Below, in pieces: positions 36,588 to 45,496 of a stretch of 64,000 bases of DNA. The notes under the pieces are model-generated. The model made no database searches and was not told the origin of the DNA. It saw nothing but the letters and a program-made list of their open reading frames with translations. Both the position numbers and the translations under genes were made by a program. The first letter of the stretch is position 1. Each line of letters opens with the position of its first letter. Location of the stretch: the NCBI RefSeq assembly GCF_003955685.1, contig NZ_RXHJ01000002.1, positions 62,001 to 126,000 on the forward strand, in the 5' to 3' direction. The DNA is from Corynebacterium hylobatis (GTDB lineage Bacteria; Actinomycetota; Actinomycetes; Mycobacteriales; Mycobacteriaceae).

Positions 36588-37112
36588 GTGAACGATGCAT
36601 CCCGGCAGGCCACCGCCCCCGCCCATGCCGCCGCGGAGAAGATGGCCGAGGCCATCGCCGCCCTGGCGCTGGAGCACGGATTCACCGTGGCCACCGCCGA
36701 GTCCCTCACCGGCGGCCAGGTGGGCACCGACCTCGCCGCGGCGGAGGACTCCTCCGAATGGTTCGCCGGCAGCGTGGTCAGCTACCAGACCCGCATCAAA
36801 TACGAGGTCCTCGGTGTACCCGAGGGGCAGCCCGTGATCACCGAGGAGGCGGTGACCGCGATGGCGGCGGGCGTCGCGAAGCTCATGACCGCCGACGCCA
36901 CAGTCGCACTCTCCGGCTGCGGTGGCCCCGGCAGTCAGGAGGGCCAGGAACCCGGTACCACCTGGATCGCCGCCCACGTGCGCGGTACCACCCGCGCGGA
37001 GCTGCACCACTACACCGGCGAACCGGAGGAGGTTCTCGCCCAGGCACGCCAGCGTGCCCTGGAGCTGCTCCAGGCACTCATGCAGGCAACCGTCACCGAC
37101 CAGTCACCCTGA
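36588..37112 (+). CDS. pncC: CinA C-terminal-type nicotinamide-nucleotide amidase PncC
   Basis: 174 residues, GTG start 11 bases after the epimerase-fusion stop. Single-domain CinA C-terminal family: VATAESLTGGQVGTDLA, GSVVSYQTRIKYEVLGV, and SGCGGPGSQEGQEPGTTWIA. Deamidates NMN to nicotinate mononucleotide in NAD recycling. The conserved competence-damage name does not imply a DNA-uptake role. Its placement among redox genes suggests NAD salvage under stress. Confidence 0.9.
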   Translation: MNDASRQATAPAHAAAEKMAEAIAALALEHGFTVATAESLTGGQVGTDLAAAEDSSEWFAGSVVSYQTRIKYEVLGVPEGQPVITEEAVTAMAAGVAKLMTADATVALSGCGGPGSQEGQEPGTTWIAAHVRGTTRAELHHYTGEPEEVLAQARQRALELLQALMQATVTDQSP

Positions 37113-37160
37113 CGCTCCACCCCTGACCACCACATTCCGACCAGCATCAAGGAGCAACCA

Positions 37161-38339
37161 ATGAAGGCAGTCACCTGGCAAGGCAAGCGGAAAGTCAGCG
37201 TGGACAGCGTCCCCGACCCTGTCCTCCAGGAGGACAATGACGCGATCATCGAGGTCACCTCCACCGCCATCTGCGGCTCAGACCTCCACCTCTACGAGGT
37301 TCTCGGCCCATTCATGGATGAGGGAGACATCATCGGCCACGAACCCATGGGTCGGGTTGTCGAGGCTGGCCCGGCCTCCAACCTCAGCGTCGGTGACCGC
37401 GTGGTCGTGCCCTTCGCCATCGCCTGCGGCTCCTGCTGGATGTGCGACCGTTCGCTGTACTCCCAGTGCGAGACCACCCAGGTGAGGGACCAGGATTCCG
37501 GTGCCCGGCTGTTCGGCTACTCCCGTCTCTACGGCTCCGTCCCTGGCGCGCAGGCGCAGTACCTGCGGGTACCCCATGCCAATTTCGGTCCGGTCAAGAT
37601 AGGTGAGGAACTCCCCGACCACCGTTATCTCTTTCTCAGCGACGTCATCCCCACGGCCTGGCAGGCCGTGCAGTACGCCGGGGTCGGCCGCGGTGACACC
37701 CTGGCGATCATCGGTCTGGGCCCCATCGGCCAGATGGCCGCCCGTATCGGCCGACACCTGGGTGCCCGGGTCTTCGGCATCGACCCGGTGCCGGAACGCC
37801 GCGCGATGGCCGCCCGCCACGGTGTCGAGGTCTTCGACACCACCGGGGACACCAACGACCACATCCGGGAGCTCACCCAGGGCCGCGGTCCGGACGGGGT
37901 CGTCGACGCGGTGGGCATGGAGGCCCACGGTTCGCCCATCGCCAAGGCCGCGCACACCGCCGTGGGGATGCTCCCCGACGCCGCGGGGCGTGCCCTGATG
38001 GAGCACGCCGGTGTCGACCGCCTGGCCGCACTCTACTCCTCCATCGATCTGGTGCGCCGCGGCGGCACGGTCTCCCTGAGCGGGGTCTACGGCGGCCAGG
38101 CCAGTCCCCTGCCGATGCTCACGCTCTTCGACAAGCAGATCCAACTGCGCATGGGCCAGGCCAACGTCAAGGCCTGGATGGATGACGTGCTGCCCCTGGT
38201 GGAGGACCCCGACGATCCGTTGGGCACCGAGGATCTGGTCACCCACCGCCTCCCCATCGACCAGGCGCCGGAGGCCTACGAGATGTTCCAGAAGAAGACC
38301 GACGGCTGCATCAAGGTGGTCCTGGACCCCCACGCCTGA
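37161..38339 (+). CDS. Zinc-dependent alcohol/formaldehyde-type dehydrogenase
   Basis: 392 residues. MDR fold: CGSDLHLYEV carries the catalytic-zinc Cys, GHEPMGRVVE its His/Glu, and CGSCWMCDRSLYSQC the four structural-zinc cysteines. The NAD Rossmann motif is IIGLGPIGQMAARIGRHLG with an Asp acceptor after it. The length and the insertion around residues 260-300 match glutathione-independent formaldehyde dehydrogenase-like proteins (FdhA type). The substrate is unknown. An AAGGAG RBS lies before the ATG; 48 bases after pncC. Confidence 0.92.
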   Translation: MKAVTWQGKRKVSVDSVPDPVLQEDNDAIIEVTSTAICGSDLHLYEVLGPFMDEGDIIGHEPMGRVVEAGPASNLSVGDRVVVPFAIACGSCWMCDRSLYSQCETTQVRDQDSGARLFGYSRLYGSVPGAQAQYLRVPHANFGPVKIGEELPDHRYLFLSDVIPTAWQAVQYAGVGRGDTLAIIGLGPIGQMAARIGRHLGARVFGIDPVPERRAMAARHGVEVFDTTGDTNDHIRELTQGRGPDGVVDAVGMEAHGSPIAKAAHTAVGMLPDAAGRALMEHAGVDRLAALYSSIDLVRRGGTVSLSGVYGGQASPLPMLTLFDKQIQLRMGQANVKAWMDDVLPLVEDPDDPLGTEDLVTHRLPIDQAPEAYEMFQKKTDGCIKVVLDPHA

Positions 38340-38370
38340 GGCCGCCGGAGACAACGGAAGGATACCGATC

Positions 38371-39882
38371 ATGAGCAGGCAGAACACCCACCCGATCTGG
38401 CATGAGGACGCCCCCGACTACCCCACCTCTCCCCTGCCCGACGGGCAGGTGGACGTCACGGTGGTCGGGGCCGGACTCACCGGACTGGTCACCGCTCTGC
38501 TGGCCGCCCGGGAGGGACTCAGCGTCGCCGTTCTCGAGGCCCGTGAGGCCGGCGCGGGGGCCAGCGGGGCGACCACCGCCAAGGCCACGCTGCTGCAGGG
38601 CACCCGGTTGTCCTCGCTGACGCAGACCCACGACCGGGACCTCGCGGCGGACTATCTGGCGGCCAACCGGGCCGGCCTCGACTGGCTGCGGGAATTCTGC
38701 CGCGCCCACGGTGTGGACACGCAGGCGGTCCCGGCCGTCACCTTCGCCGCAACGGAGGAGGGCGTCACGCAGGTGGAGCAGGAGCACCAGGCAGCCCAGG
38801 ATCTGGGGCTGCCCACCATCCTGAGCGACACCCTCCCGGTCCCTTTCCCCGCCCACGCCGCAGTGGAGCTGCCCGACCAGCTCCAGCTCAACCCGGCCCA
38901 CCTGCTGGCCGCCCTGGTCCGCGAGGTGGCGGCGACCGGTGGCACCGTCACCGAACACGCGCGGGTCACGGAGGTCCAGGCGGATGACGGGCAGGTGGAA
39001 CTGACCACCACCGCCGGCGTGCTCACCGCGCGGCAGGTGGTGCTGGCCACGGCCACCCCGATCCTGGACAAGCGGACCACGACGATGGAGCTGGTGCCCC
39101 AGCGCTCCTACCTGTGCGCCTTCGAACCCGCCCCCGGCACGGAGATCCCGGCGGGCATGTTCATCTCCGCGGAATCCCCCACCTACTCCCTGCGCACCTA
39201 TGAACACGACGGGATGACCAGGCTGCTCGTGGGCGGACAGGGCCACCGCACCGGGGAAACCGGCTCCACCGCCGAACACGTCGCGGCGCTGACCCGGTGG
39301 GCCACGGAGCACTTCCCCGGGGTGACGCTCACCCACACGTGGTCGGCGCAGGATTACCACCCCGTCGGTATGGTCCCGCACGTCGAGGCCCTCAGCTGGG
39401 GCGGGGGCCGGGTATTCTTCGCCGGCGGCTACAGCAAATGGGGACTCGCCGCCGCCCCCGCAGCGGCGATGCAGATGATCGATCTGCTGCTGGGCCGGGA
39501 ACCGCGGCTCAGCTTCGGTAGCCCCTCGGTCCTGGGCACAGTGAAGACCACCGCCACCACGCAGGCCGCGGTACCGACCACCGAGATCACCAACCTGGCC
39601 CGCGCGGTCACCGGCACCGGGGACACGCGCGGTAACGCACCCGACGGCTCCTCCACGGAGGACAGCGGAGCCGTGGTCTTCCGGGAGGGCACCCACCTCG
39701 TCGGCGAATCCTTCATCGACGGCCGGTCCTGCCGGGTCTCCCTGGTCTGCCCGCACATGGGTGGCACCCTGGCCTGGAACGACGCGGAAGCCTCCTGGGA
39801 CTGCCCACTGCACGGCTCCCGTTTCGCCGCTGACGGCACCCTCCTGGAGGGGCCGGCGGTCAGGGACCTGAAGCAGCTCTGA
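38371..39882 (+). CDS. FAD-dependent oxidoreductase with C-terminal Rieske domain
   Basis: 503 residues. Residues 25-400 are a DAO-type flavoprotein (VTVVGAGLTGLVTALLAAREG, E at the end of the second strand, VFFAGGYSKWGLAAAPA). Residues 415-503 are a Rieske [2Fe-2S] domain with CPHMGGTL and CPLHGSRFAADG. Such fusions are encoded in stress clusters of many bacteria and are suspected to oxidise an amine or feed electrons to a membrane chain; the true substrate is unknown. The last plus-strand gene of this group, convergent with the kinase gene 12 bases away. Confidence 0.9.
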   Translation: MSRQNTHPIWHEDAPDYPTSPLPDGQVDVTVVGAGLTGLVTALLAAREGLSVAVLEAREAGAGASGATTAKATLLQGTRLSSLTQTHDRDLAADYLAANRAGLDWLREFCRAHGVDTQAVPAVTFAATEEGVTQVEQEHQAAQDLGLPTILSDTLPVPFPAHAAVELPDQLQLNPAHLLAALVREVAATGGTVTEHARVTEVQADDGQVELTTTAGVLTARQVVLATATPILDKRTTTMELVPQRSYLCAFEPAPGTEIPAGMFISAESPTYSLRTYEHDGMTRLLVGGQGHRTGETGSTAEHVAALTRWATEHFPGVTLTHTWSAQDYHPVGMVPHVEALSWGGGRVFFAGGYSKWGLAAAPAAAMQMIDLLLGREPRLSFGSPSVLGTVKTTATTQAAVPTTEITNLARAVTGTGDTRGNAPDGSSTEDSGAVVFREGTHLVGESFIDGRSCRVSLVCPHMGGTLAWNDAEASWDCPLHGSRFAADGTLLEGPAVRDLKQL

Positions 39883-39894
39883 ATCCCCGGAGTC

Positions 39895-40374
39895 TCACCA
39901 CTTCAGGTCGAAGTCGACCGGGAGGTGGCCGTGCGCGCGGAAATGCACGGCCTCCTGCTGCGCCCACATCTCCCAGAAGGGCGCATAGCCGGTGTCGCGG
40001 TTCAGCGCCCGGGTGCGGCGGACCTCCGTGGGGGCGTTGATGCGCACCGTCAACACCTCACCCAGGGCCCGTGCCGCAGCCACCGAAGCCGCCGTCAGCG
40101 CGCCGACCCCCTCCACGATGAGCGACTCCGCCGGATCCAGCGCCACCCAGTCCGCAGACGTATCCGTCTCCCAGTTCCAGCGCCGGAAACCGGGTGCGGT
40201 CGGGTGGAGCACATCATCCACCACCATCCGGGAGGCGGCCGCCAGCCCTGACCAGCCCGGGTAGAAATCATCCAGGTGCACCACCCGCAGCCCGGTGCGC
40301 CGGGAGACCGCCTCGGCGAAGGTGGTCTTCCCGGCACCGGAGGGACCGTCGACAAGCACCGTCAACCGGCTCAT
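39895..40374 (-). CDS. Uridine-kinase-like P-loop kinase
   Basis: 159 residues. Walker [19 protein letters not shown] at the N-terminus, [12 protein letters not shown] (uridine-kinase-like Asp pair) and [13 protein letters not shown] for the catalytic region. The start is an ATG overlapping the end of ecfT by 4 bases (ATGA), so it is translationally coupled to a TPP-riboswitch operon. A role in thiamine or pyrimidine precursor phosphorylation is thus a reasonable inference, but it lacks hallmarks of ThiD, ThiM or ThiN. Confidence 0.82.
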   Translation of the reverse strand: MSRLTVLVDGPSGAGKTTFAEAVSRRTGLRVVHLDDFYPGWSGLAAASRMVVDDVLHPTAPGFRRWNWETDTSADWVALDPAESLIVEGVGALTAASVAAARALGEVLTVRINAPTEVRRTRALNRDTGYAPFWEMWAQQEAVHFRAHGHLPVDFDLKW

Positions 40375-41135
40375 GCCACCCCCAGGAAGCGGAAGGAACC
40401 GACCACCACCGCCACACCGATGGCCAGCGCCGAGACGAACAGACACACGGCCATGACCACCCAGTCGCGCCGGGACAGCGTGGATTCCCGGGCCCAGGTC
40501 CGGCCGTGTTCAGCCACCCTGTTGAAGCCGCGGGCCTCCATCGCGGTGGCCAGTTTCGCTCCCCGCCGCAGCGAGAGCACCAGCAGGCCGAAGGCGAGGG
40601 TGAGGAAGTAACGGACACGACCCTGGTCAGCGATGCCGCGCGCCCGGCGTGCCCGGCGCATCGAGTCGAGGTCGTCGCGGAACAGGGAGACCAGCCGGGC
40701 GGCGGCCACCGCGCCGAGGACGAAACGTTCGGGCAGTCTGAGCACCTGCGCCAGACCGTCGCCGAGGTCGGTGGGGTCCACGTCGGCGGACAGGACGATC
40801 ACGGGCAGGCCGACGGCGAGCACGCGCACGAAGATGGCGGCGGCCAGCTGCAGGGAGTTGTCGGTGACGTGTGCCAGGAGGAACTGGAAGTAGGTGTCGC
40901 CCTCGGGGCGGCCGTAGAGCGCCATGGGCACCGCCGCCAGGGGCGCGGCCAGCAGAACCGGCCAGCCACGGCGGAGCAGGCGCCGCCAACCGACGCCGCA
41001 GAACGGTGCGGCGATGAGGGTGAAGGTCAGCGCCACGCCCGCAGAGACGACGTCCACGGACAGCAGCAGCGGGGTGGTCAGCAGGATGAGCCCGATGATG
41101 CGGGTCACCGGGTTGATGCCGTTGAGGAGGTTCAC
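40371..41135 (-). CDS. ECF transporter transmembrane subunit EcfT (YkoC-like)
   Basis: 254 residues with five to six membrane helices. The cytosolic coupling motifs are [16 protein letters not shown] and [14 protein letters not shown], the two ARG-type motifs that contact the ATPases. It joins the S-component and the ATPases in the energy-coupling-factor importer. It overlaps both neighbours by 4 bases. Confidence 0.92.
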   Translation of the reverse strand: MNLLNGINPVTRIIGLILLTTPLLLSVDVVSAGVALTFTLIAAPFCGVGWRRLLRRGWPVLLAAPLAAVPMALYGRPEGDTYFQFLLAHVTDNSLQLAAAIFVRVLAVGLPVIVLSADVDPTDLGDGLAQVLRLPERFVLGAVAAARLVSLFRDDLDSMRRARRARGIADQGRVRYFLTLAFGLLVLSLRRGAKLATAMEARGFNRVAEHGRTWARESTLSRRDWVVMAVCLFVSALAIGVAVVVGSFRFLGVA

Positions 41136-42448
41136 CGCACCTCCACCGTGTGGTCGCCGAGCGCGTGGATGTAGAGCTCGTCGTGGGTGATGGAGGCGAC
41201 GGTGACGCCCTCGTCGGTGAGTTCGCGGACCAGGCCGATGAGCTCGGTGAAGGTGGTGGGGTCCTGGCCGAAGGTCGGTTCGTCGAGAAGCAGGAAGGCC
41301 GGGGTGTTGACCAGGGCGGTGGCCACGGACAGCCGTCGTTTCTCCCCGCCGGAGAGGGTGAAGGGGTTGGCCTCCGTCAGGTGGGTGAGGCGCAGTCGGG
41401 TCAGCAGGTCGTCAATGCGCTCCTGTGTTCCGCCGGAGACGGCCATCTCCGCGGCGACGGTGCGGGCGACGAACTGGTGCTCGGGATCCTGGAAGACATA
41501 GCCGATGCGCTGGGCGAGCTGACGGGAGGTCCAGGCGTGCGGGGCCTTCCGCAGCCCCTGCCGCAGGGTCTCCGAGTAGTCGAGCCGGCCACCGAGCGGT
41601 TCCAGCAGGCCCGCCAGGGTAAGCGCGAGGGTGGATTTGCCGGAGCCGTTGGGGCCGGTGATCACCGTCGACGCCCCCTCCGGCAGGTCGAGGGTCCGGG
41701 GTGGGCCCCAGATGGTGCGCAACTCACGGGCGCTGACCATGGCCTGCGCGCCGGGAACGACGCCACGGGCGGCGGGCAGCACCGGTGGGGCGGGCAGTTC
41801 GGCAGCGGTGCTCTCCCGCAGTCCGTCATCCCCCAGGTGGAGGAAGCGGTCCATCATCGGTGCCCACAGGCGGGGGCGGTGCTCGACCACCACAAGGGTG
41901 GCGTTGGTCTCCGCGACGACCGTGGCCACCGCCTCAACAACTTCACGACGCCCCTCCGGATCAAGGTTGGCCGTCGGCTCATCCAGCAGGATCAGCTCCG
42001 CGCCCATGGCGATGACACCCGCGAGCGCGAGACGCTGCTTCTGCCCGCCGGACAGGTGGCGGGTGGGATGATCCAGCGGGAGATCCAGACCGACCAGATC
42101 CAGGGCACGGCGCACGCGGGGCCAGATCTCCTCCCGCGGCACGCGCAGGTTCTCGCAGCCGAAGGCGACGTCATCGCCGATGCGGGAGGCGATGACCTGG
42201 GAATCGGGATCCTGCAGGACCATGCCGACGGTGCCGTTGACCTCGAGGGTGCCGGCCTGCTCGCCGTCCTCCTCATCGCCGAGCAGACCCGCCAGGGCAG
42301 CCAGCAGGGTGGATTTTCCGGCCCCGGAATCACCCGTGAGCAGGACCCTCTCCCCGCGTTCCAGACGCAGGGAGATGTCCTCGATGGCGGGTTTGAGCCG
42401 GGAGGCGTGCCGCCAGCCGAGGTTGCGCGCCTCGACGAGGGCCGTCAT
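41132..42448 (-). CDS. Fused duplicated ATPase of an ECF transporter (YkoD-like)
   Basis: 438 residues with two ABC ATPase halves: first Walker A LTGDSGAGKSTLL and signature LSGGQKQRLAL with LILLDEPTAN; second Walker A ITGPNGSGKSTLAL and signature LSGGEKRRLSV with LLLDEPTFG. It powers vitamin uptake with EcfT and the S-component. Both active sites look complete. One-base overlap with ykoE (TGATG) and ATGA with ecfT. Confidence 0.93.
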   Translation of the reverse strand: MTALVEARNLGWRHASRLKPAIEDISLRLERGERVLLTGDSGAGKSTLLAALAGLLGDEEDGEQAGTLEVNGTVGMVLQDPDSQVIASRIGDDVAFGCENLRVPREEIWPRVRRALDLVGLDLPLDHPTRHLSGGQKQRLALAGVIAMGAELILLDEPTANLDPEGRREVVEAVATVVAETNATLVVVEHRPRLWAPMMDRFLHLGDDGLRESTAAELPAPPVLPAARGVVPGAQAMVSARELRTIWGPPRTLDLPEGASTVITGPNGSGKSTLALTLAGLLEPLGGRLDYSETLRQGLRKAPHAWTSRQLAQRIGYVFQDPEHQFVARTVAAEMAVSGGTQERIDDLLTRLRLTHLTEANPFTLSGGEKRRLSVATALVNTPAFLLLDEPTFGQDPTTFTELIGLVRELTDEGVTVASITHDELYIHALGDHTVEVR

Positions 42449-43038
42449 CAGACCGGCTTCCGTCCGGCCGCGAACCGGTCGAGCGCGCCGGTCCCCGCCA
42501 GCGCGCGGACCAGCCAGTGGCCGAGCACACCGGCCAGCACCGCACCTGAGATGAGCAGGCAGGTCAGGTAGATCGAGTTGAAGGCCAGGGACTTGGCCAG
42601 GTTGGCGCTGGTGAACAGCTCAAGGACGAAGGCGCCGACCGCGGCACCCGCGCCGGCCAGCATGGCCACGGGCAGGGTGAAACGTCGATAAGCGAAGGCG
42701 GCGAAGGCCAGCTCCGCGCCCAGGCCCTGGGCGATGCCGGCGTAGAGCGTCTCGATGCCCCACTGGTTGCCCAGCAGCGCGGAGACCACGGCCGCGAGGA
42801 GTTCCACGAAGAGCGCGGCGCCCGGCTTACGGATCACCAGCCCACCGATGACGCCGCCCATCAGCCAGACACCGACGGCCAGACCACCGAAACCCGGGGT
42901 CAGGGCGTCCATGGCGGTGAACCAGGCGTAGCCGATGGAGTTCCACGCCCAGAACAGGAGGCCGCAGGCCACGCCCAGGACAGAGGCGATGATGATGTCG
43001 ATGACGCGCCACGATGAGCGCGCACGCGGAGTGCTCAT
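42448..43038 (-). CDS. ykoE: ECF S-component YkoE (thiamine/HMP)
   Basis: 196 residues, six membrane helices. The YkoE pattern is visible: IIIASVLGVACGLLFWAWN, GGVIGGLVIRKPGAALF, ELLAAVVSALLGNQWG, and YAGIAQGLGAELAFA. It binds thiamine or its hydroxymethylpyrimidine precursor. Directly downstream of a TPP riboswitch, confirming the substrate class. The motif CGTCGANAAGCG occurs at 42683 inside the gene. Confidence 0.94.
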   Translation of the reverse strand: MSTPRARSSWRVIDIIIASVLGVACGLLFWAWNSIGYAWFTAMDALTPGFGGLAVGVWLMGGVIGGLVIRKPGAALFVELLAAVVSALLGNQWGIETLYAGIAQGLGAELAFAAFAYRRFTLPVAMLAGAGAAVGAFVLELFTSANLAKSLAFNSIYLTCLLISGAVLAGVLGHWLVRALAGTGALDRFAAGRKPV

Positions 43039-43045
43039 GGATAAT

Positions 43046-43150
43046 CTCCCTAGCGCCGGTACTAACCGGATCAGGTTCAGCGGTTCGCCGGCAGCGAAAC
43101 ATCCGGTGCCCTGTGCGTCTCAGCCCGGACTTCCACCGGGTACCCGCGAT
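43046..43150 (-). promoter_or_regulatory. TPP riboswitch (THI element)
   Basis: Read leftward: CCCGGTGG, then CTGAGA (43123-43118), the GCACCGGATG helix, ACCTGATCCGG, TTAGTACCGG and CTAGGGAG near 43047. These are the conserved TPP aptamer segments in order. It ends 8 bases before the ykoE ATG, so ligand would block translation or cause early termination of the ykoE-ecfA-ecfT-kinase unit. Confidence 0.95.
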
Positions 43151-43166
43151 TGGTCTTCTGGTGCGC

Positions 43167-43547
43167 TCAGTCTACCGCGCCCGAAGACGCCTCCTTCTCC
43201 CCGCCGGTGTCCCCGGTGTCGTCGACCCAGCGCGTCCCCTCCTGCCCACCGGCGCGCTTCCACGCCACCTCCAGGCCCGTGCCCCGTGCAATGTCCACGA
43301 GGCTGCCGCCGATCATGGCCTCGAACTGCTCGATTTCCTCGACCGGGCCCACCAGGTGCAGCAGCAGGACACCGTCACCCGCGATCATGTCCACCTCGCC
43401 CTCGAGTCCCCAGGTGAACAGCATGTGTCCGGTCCCCTGCTCACTGTCCCACTCCGTGTGCGCGGTCTGCGCGAAACGGTTGGCCAGCGAGCGTGCGTAC
43501 CTGCCCGGGCGGTCGCACCTGACCCGGGCTGTGGATGAAGCTGTCAT
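43167..43547 (-). CDS. DUF2218 protein
   Basis: 126 residues. DUF2218 signature: DRPGRYARSLANRFAQ at the N-terminus and LFTWGLEGEVDMIAGDG in the middle. It carries an acidic C-terminal tail. Often found near siderophore genes in actinobacteria, but none are here. Function unknown. ATG chosen over a GTG 6 bases upstream. It reads towards the riboswitch. Confidence 0.85.
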   Translation of the reverse strand: MTASSTARVRCDRPGRYARSLANRFAQTAHTEWDSEQGTGHMLFTWGLEGEVDMIAGDGVLLLHLVGPVEEIEQFEAMIGGSLVDIARGTGLEVAWKRAGGQEGTRWVDDTGDTGGEKEASSGAVD

Positions 43548-43556
43548 GCCCACACC

Positions 43557-44444
43557 CTAACCCAGCAGAGCAAATGCCAGGTCATGCAGCCTGACATCCA
43601 CCCCGTGCCGGGCCGCGAGACGGCAGATGGCACCGACCTGGGCGTCGAGTTCGTGGCTGCTGCCCGGCAGGCCGGCTGCCAGGTCGCGGTGCATGGAGCT
43701 GGTGGCGTCGGCGGGCATGCGGTCGGCGAAGGCGAGGGTACGTTCCACGGCGTCCTCGCTCAGCGGTACCCCGTTTGCCAGCGCAGTGGCGTGGATCTCC
43801 GTCATGAGTGCCGTCAGGCTGGGGCGCAGGCGGGTACGCAGTTCGCCGAGCGGTCGGCCGGCCAGGGCGCCGAGGGCGCCGGTACTGGTGACGTACATGG
43901 CCTTCTCCCAGACATCGACGAAGATGTCCGGGTGCACGCGGGCGTCGACACCCGCCGTCTGCAGCGCCGCCGCGAACCCGTCGGCGACATCGTCGGTGTG
44001 CCCGTCCCAGGTTCCGAATTCGTATGAGATGGGTCCGCCGTGGAATTCGACCCGGCCGGGGCCGGTGTGGTGGAAGTAGCCGCGCACGACCCCGGGGAGG
44101 GTGCGTGTGGTGCCGGCGATCTCGGCGACGCGGGCGGGCACCTCGACGGAGTTCTGGGTGACGGCGACCAGGGATTCCGGCCCCAGGCCCTCAAGCAGTG
44201 CCGCGAAGTCCGTGCCGGAGGTCGCCTTCACCGCAAGGAGGACCACGTCCGGGGAACCGGCCTCGGAGAGATGTTCCACGGCGCGGACCGGGATCGGCGG
44301 GTCGTCGTTGAGTCGCAGCCCCTCCCCCTGCAGAACCTCCAGGCTCCTGCCGCGGGCGATGAAGACCACCTCGTGGCCTGCCCGTACCAGCCCTCCCCCG
44401 AACCAGCCGCCGACCGCCCCTGCCCCGATGACCGCAATTCTCAT
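43557..44444 (-). CDS. PanE/ApbA-family 2-dehydropantoate reductase-like
   Basis: 295 residues. NADPH Rossmann motif IGAGAVGGWFGGGL at residues 6-19, AVKATSGTDF and the catalytic-type Lys in DVWEKAMYVTSTGALGAL. A second domain of helices binds the 2-keto acid. Could be the ketopantoate reductase of pantothenate biosynthesis or one of several PanE-like paralogues; the context gives no help. TAGACT lies 7 bases before the ATG: leaderless. Confidence 0.87.
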   Translation of the reverse strand: MRIAVIGAGAVGGWFGGGLVRAGHEVVFIARGRSLEVLQGEGLRLNDDPPIPVRAVEHLSEAGSPDVVLLAVKATSGTDFAALLEGLGPESLVAVTQNSVEVPARVAEIAGTTRTLPGVVRGYFHHTGPGRVEFHGGPISYEFGTWDGHTDDVADGFAAALQTAGVDARVHPDIFVDVWEKAMYVTSTGALGALAGRPLGELRTRLRPSLTALMTEIHATALANGVPLSEDAVERTLAFADRMPADATSSMHRDLAAGLPGSSHELDAQVGAICRLAARHGVDVRLHDLAFALLG

Positions 44445-44530
44445 GTGCCCAAGTCTAGGCCCGGGCGCCTAGAATCGATGATCAGGACCACATGTGTTCC
44501 CGCACGCACCCCGACCGAAAGGTGGAGACC

Positions 44531-45469
44531 ATGGCCGGTGGCCTGCTCGCCCTGCTTGACGACGTCGCTCTCATCGCCCGCGCAGCCGCCGCCAGCGTCG
44601 ACGATGTCGCTGCCGCCGCAGGCAAGACCTCCATGAAGGCCGCCGGTGTCGTCGTCGATGACGCCGCGGTCACCCCGCGTTTCGTCGCCGGGGTCTCCCC
44701 TGCCCGGGAGCTGCCGATGATCTGGCGGATCACCAAGGGTTCATTGTTCAACAAGCTCATCATCATCCTCCCGGTCGCCCTGCTGCTGTCGTGGATCGCC
44801 CCGTGGGCACTGACCCCGCTCCTCATGATCGGCGGCACCTACCTCTGTTACGAGGGAGCGGAGAAGGTCCTGGCGAAGGTGCTCGGCCACGGCGGCCACG
44901 ACACCCCGGCGCAGGAGAAGTCCGCCGGGGCGGAGGACCAGCTGGTCAAGGGTGCAATCATGACCGACCTGATCCTGTCCGCGGAGATCATGGTCATCTC
45001 GCTCAACGAGGTCGCCGACCAGCCCATGGCCTTCCGCGCCGCGGTCCTGGTGGTAGTCGGTGTCGGCATCACAGCGCTGGTCTACGGCGCGGTGGCCCTG
45101 CTGGTGAAGATGGACGACATCGGCCTGCACATGGTCTCCCGTGGCGGAGCCGGGGCCGGTTTCGGCCGGGGACTGGTCGCGGCAATGCCGAAGGTGCTCA
45201 CCACCATCGCGGTGGTCGGCACCTTCGCCATGCTCTGGGTGGGCGGGCACATCATCATCGTCGGGCTCGACGAGTTCGGTCTGACCTGGATCTATGACAC
45301 CATCCACCACCTGGAGACCGCCGCCGGCGGCGGCTTTGTCGGCTGGCTGGTCAACACATTCTTCTCGCTGATCTTCGGCCTGCTCTGGGGCGGGGTGGTC
45401 GCCTTCCTCGTGGAAGGTGTCGCCCGCCTGACCCGGCGCGGGGCGCACAAGCAGGTGGAGGCGCACTGA
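44531..45469 (+). CDS. DUF808 (YedI-like) membrane protein
   Basis: 312 residues. It begins AGGLLALLDDVALIARAAAASVDDVAAAAGKT, shown here as parts: LLALLDDVALIARA then DDVAAAAGKTSMKAAGVV, which is diagnostic of DUF808. About six membrane helices follow. Function unknown in all characterised hosts; it is linked to stress regulons in enterobacteria. GGAG RBS three bases from the ATG; TAGAAT at 44470 may be its -10. Confidence 0.9.
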   Translation: MAGGLLALLDDVALIARAAAASVDDVAAAAGKTSMKAAGVVVDDAAVTPRFVAGVSPARELPMIWRITKGSLFNKLIIILPVALLLSWIAPWALTPLLMIGGTYLCYEGAEKVLAKVLGHGGHDTPAQEKSAGAEDQLVKGAIMTDLILSAEIMVISLNEVADQPMAFRAAVLVVVGVGITALVYGAVALLVKMDDIGLHMVSRGGAGAGFGRGLVAAMPKVLTTIAVVGTFAMLWVGGHIIIVGLDEFGLTWIYDTIHHLETAAGGGFVGWLVNTFFSLIFGLLWGGVVAFLVEGVARLTRRGAHKQVEAH

Positions 45470-45476
45470 GCCGCGG

Positions 45477-45488
45477 CGTCGAGAAGCG
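45477..45488 (+). repeat. Intergenic copy of the CGTCGANAAGCG motif
   Basis: CGTCGAGAAGCG, 7 bases after the DUF808 stop in the 27-base gap to the convergent zupT. One of nine copies in the window (see the entry at 9337 and the findings). Confidence 0.55.
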
Positions 45489-45496
45489 GCAGGTTC

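Noticed and set aside
38311..39813. A 500-codon open frame on the minus strand
   Set aside because: Antisense to the FAD/Rieske gene; composition is that of a shadow frame with no RBS or domain.
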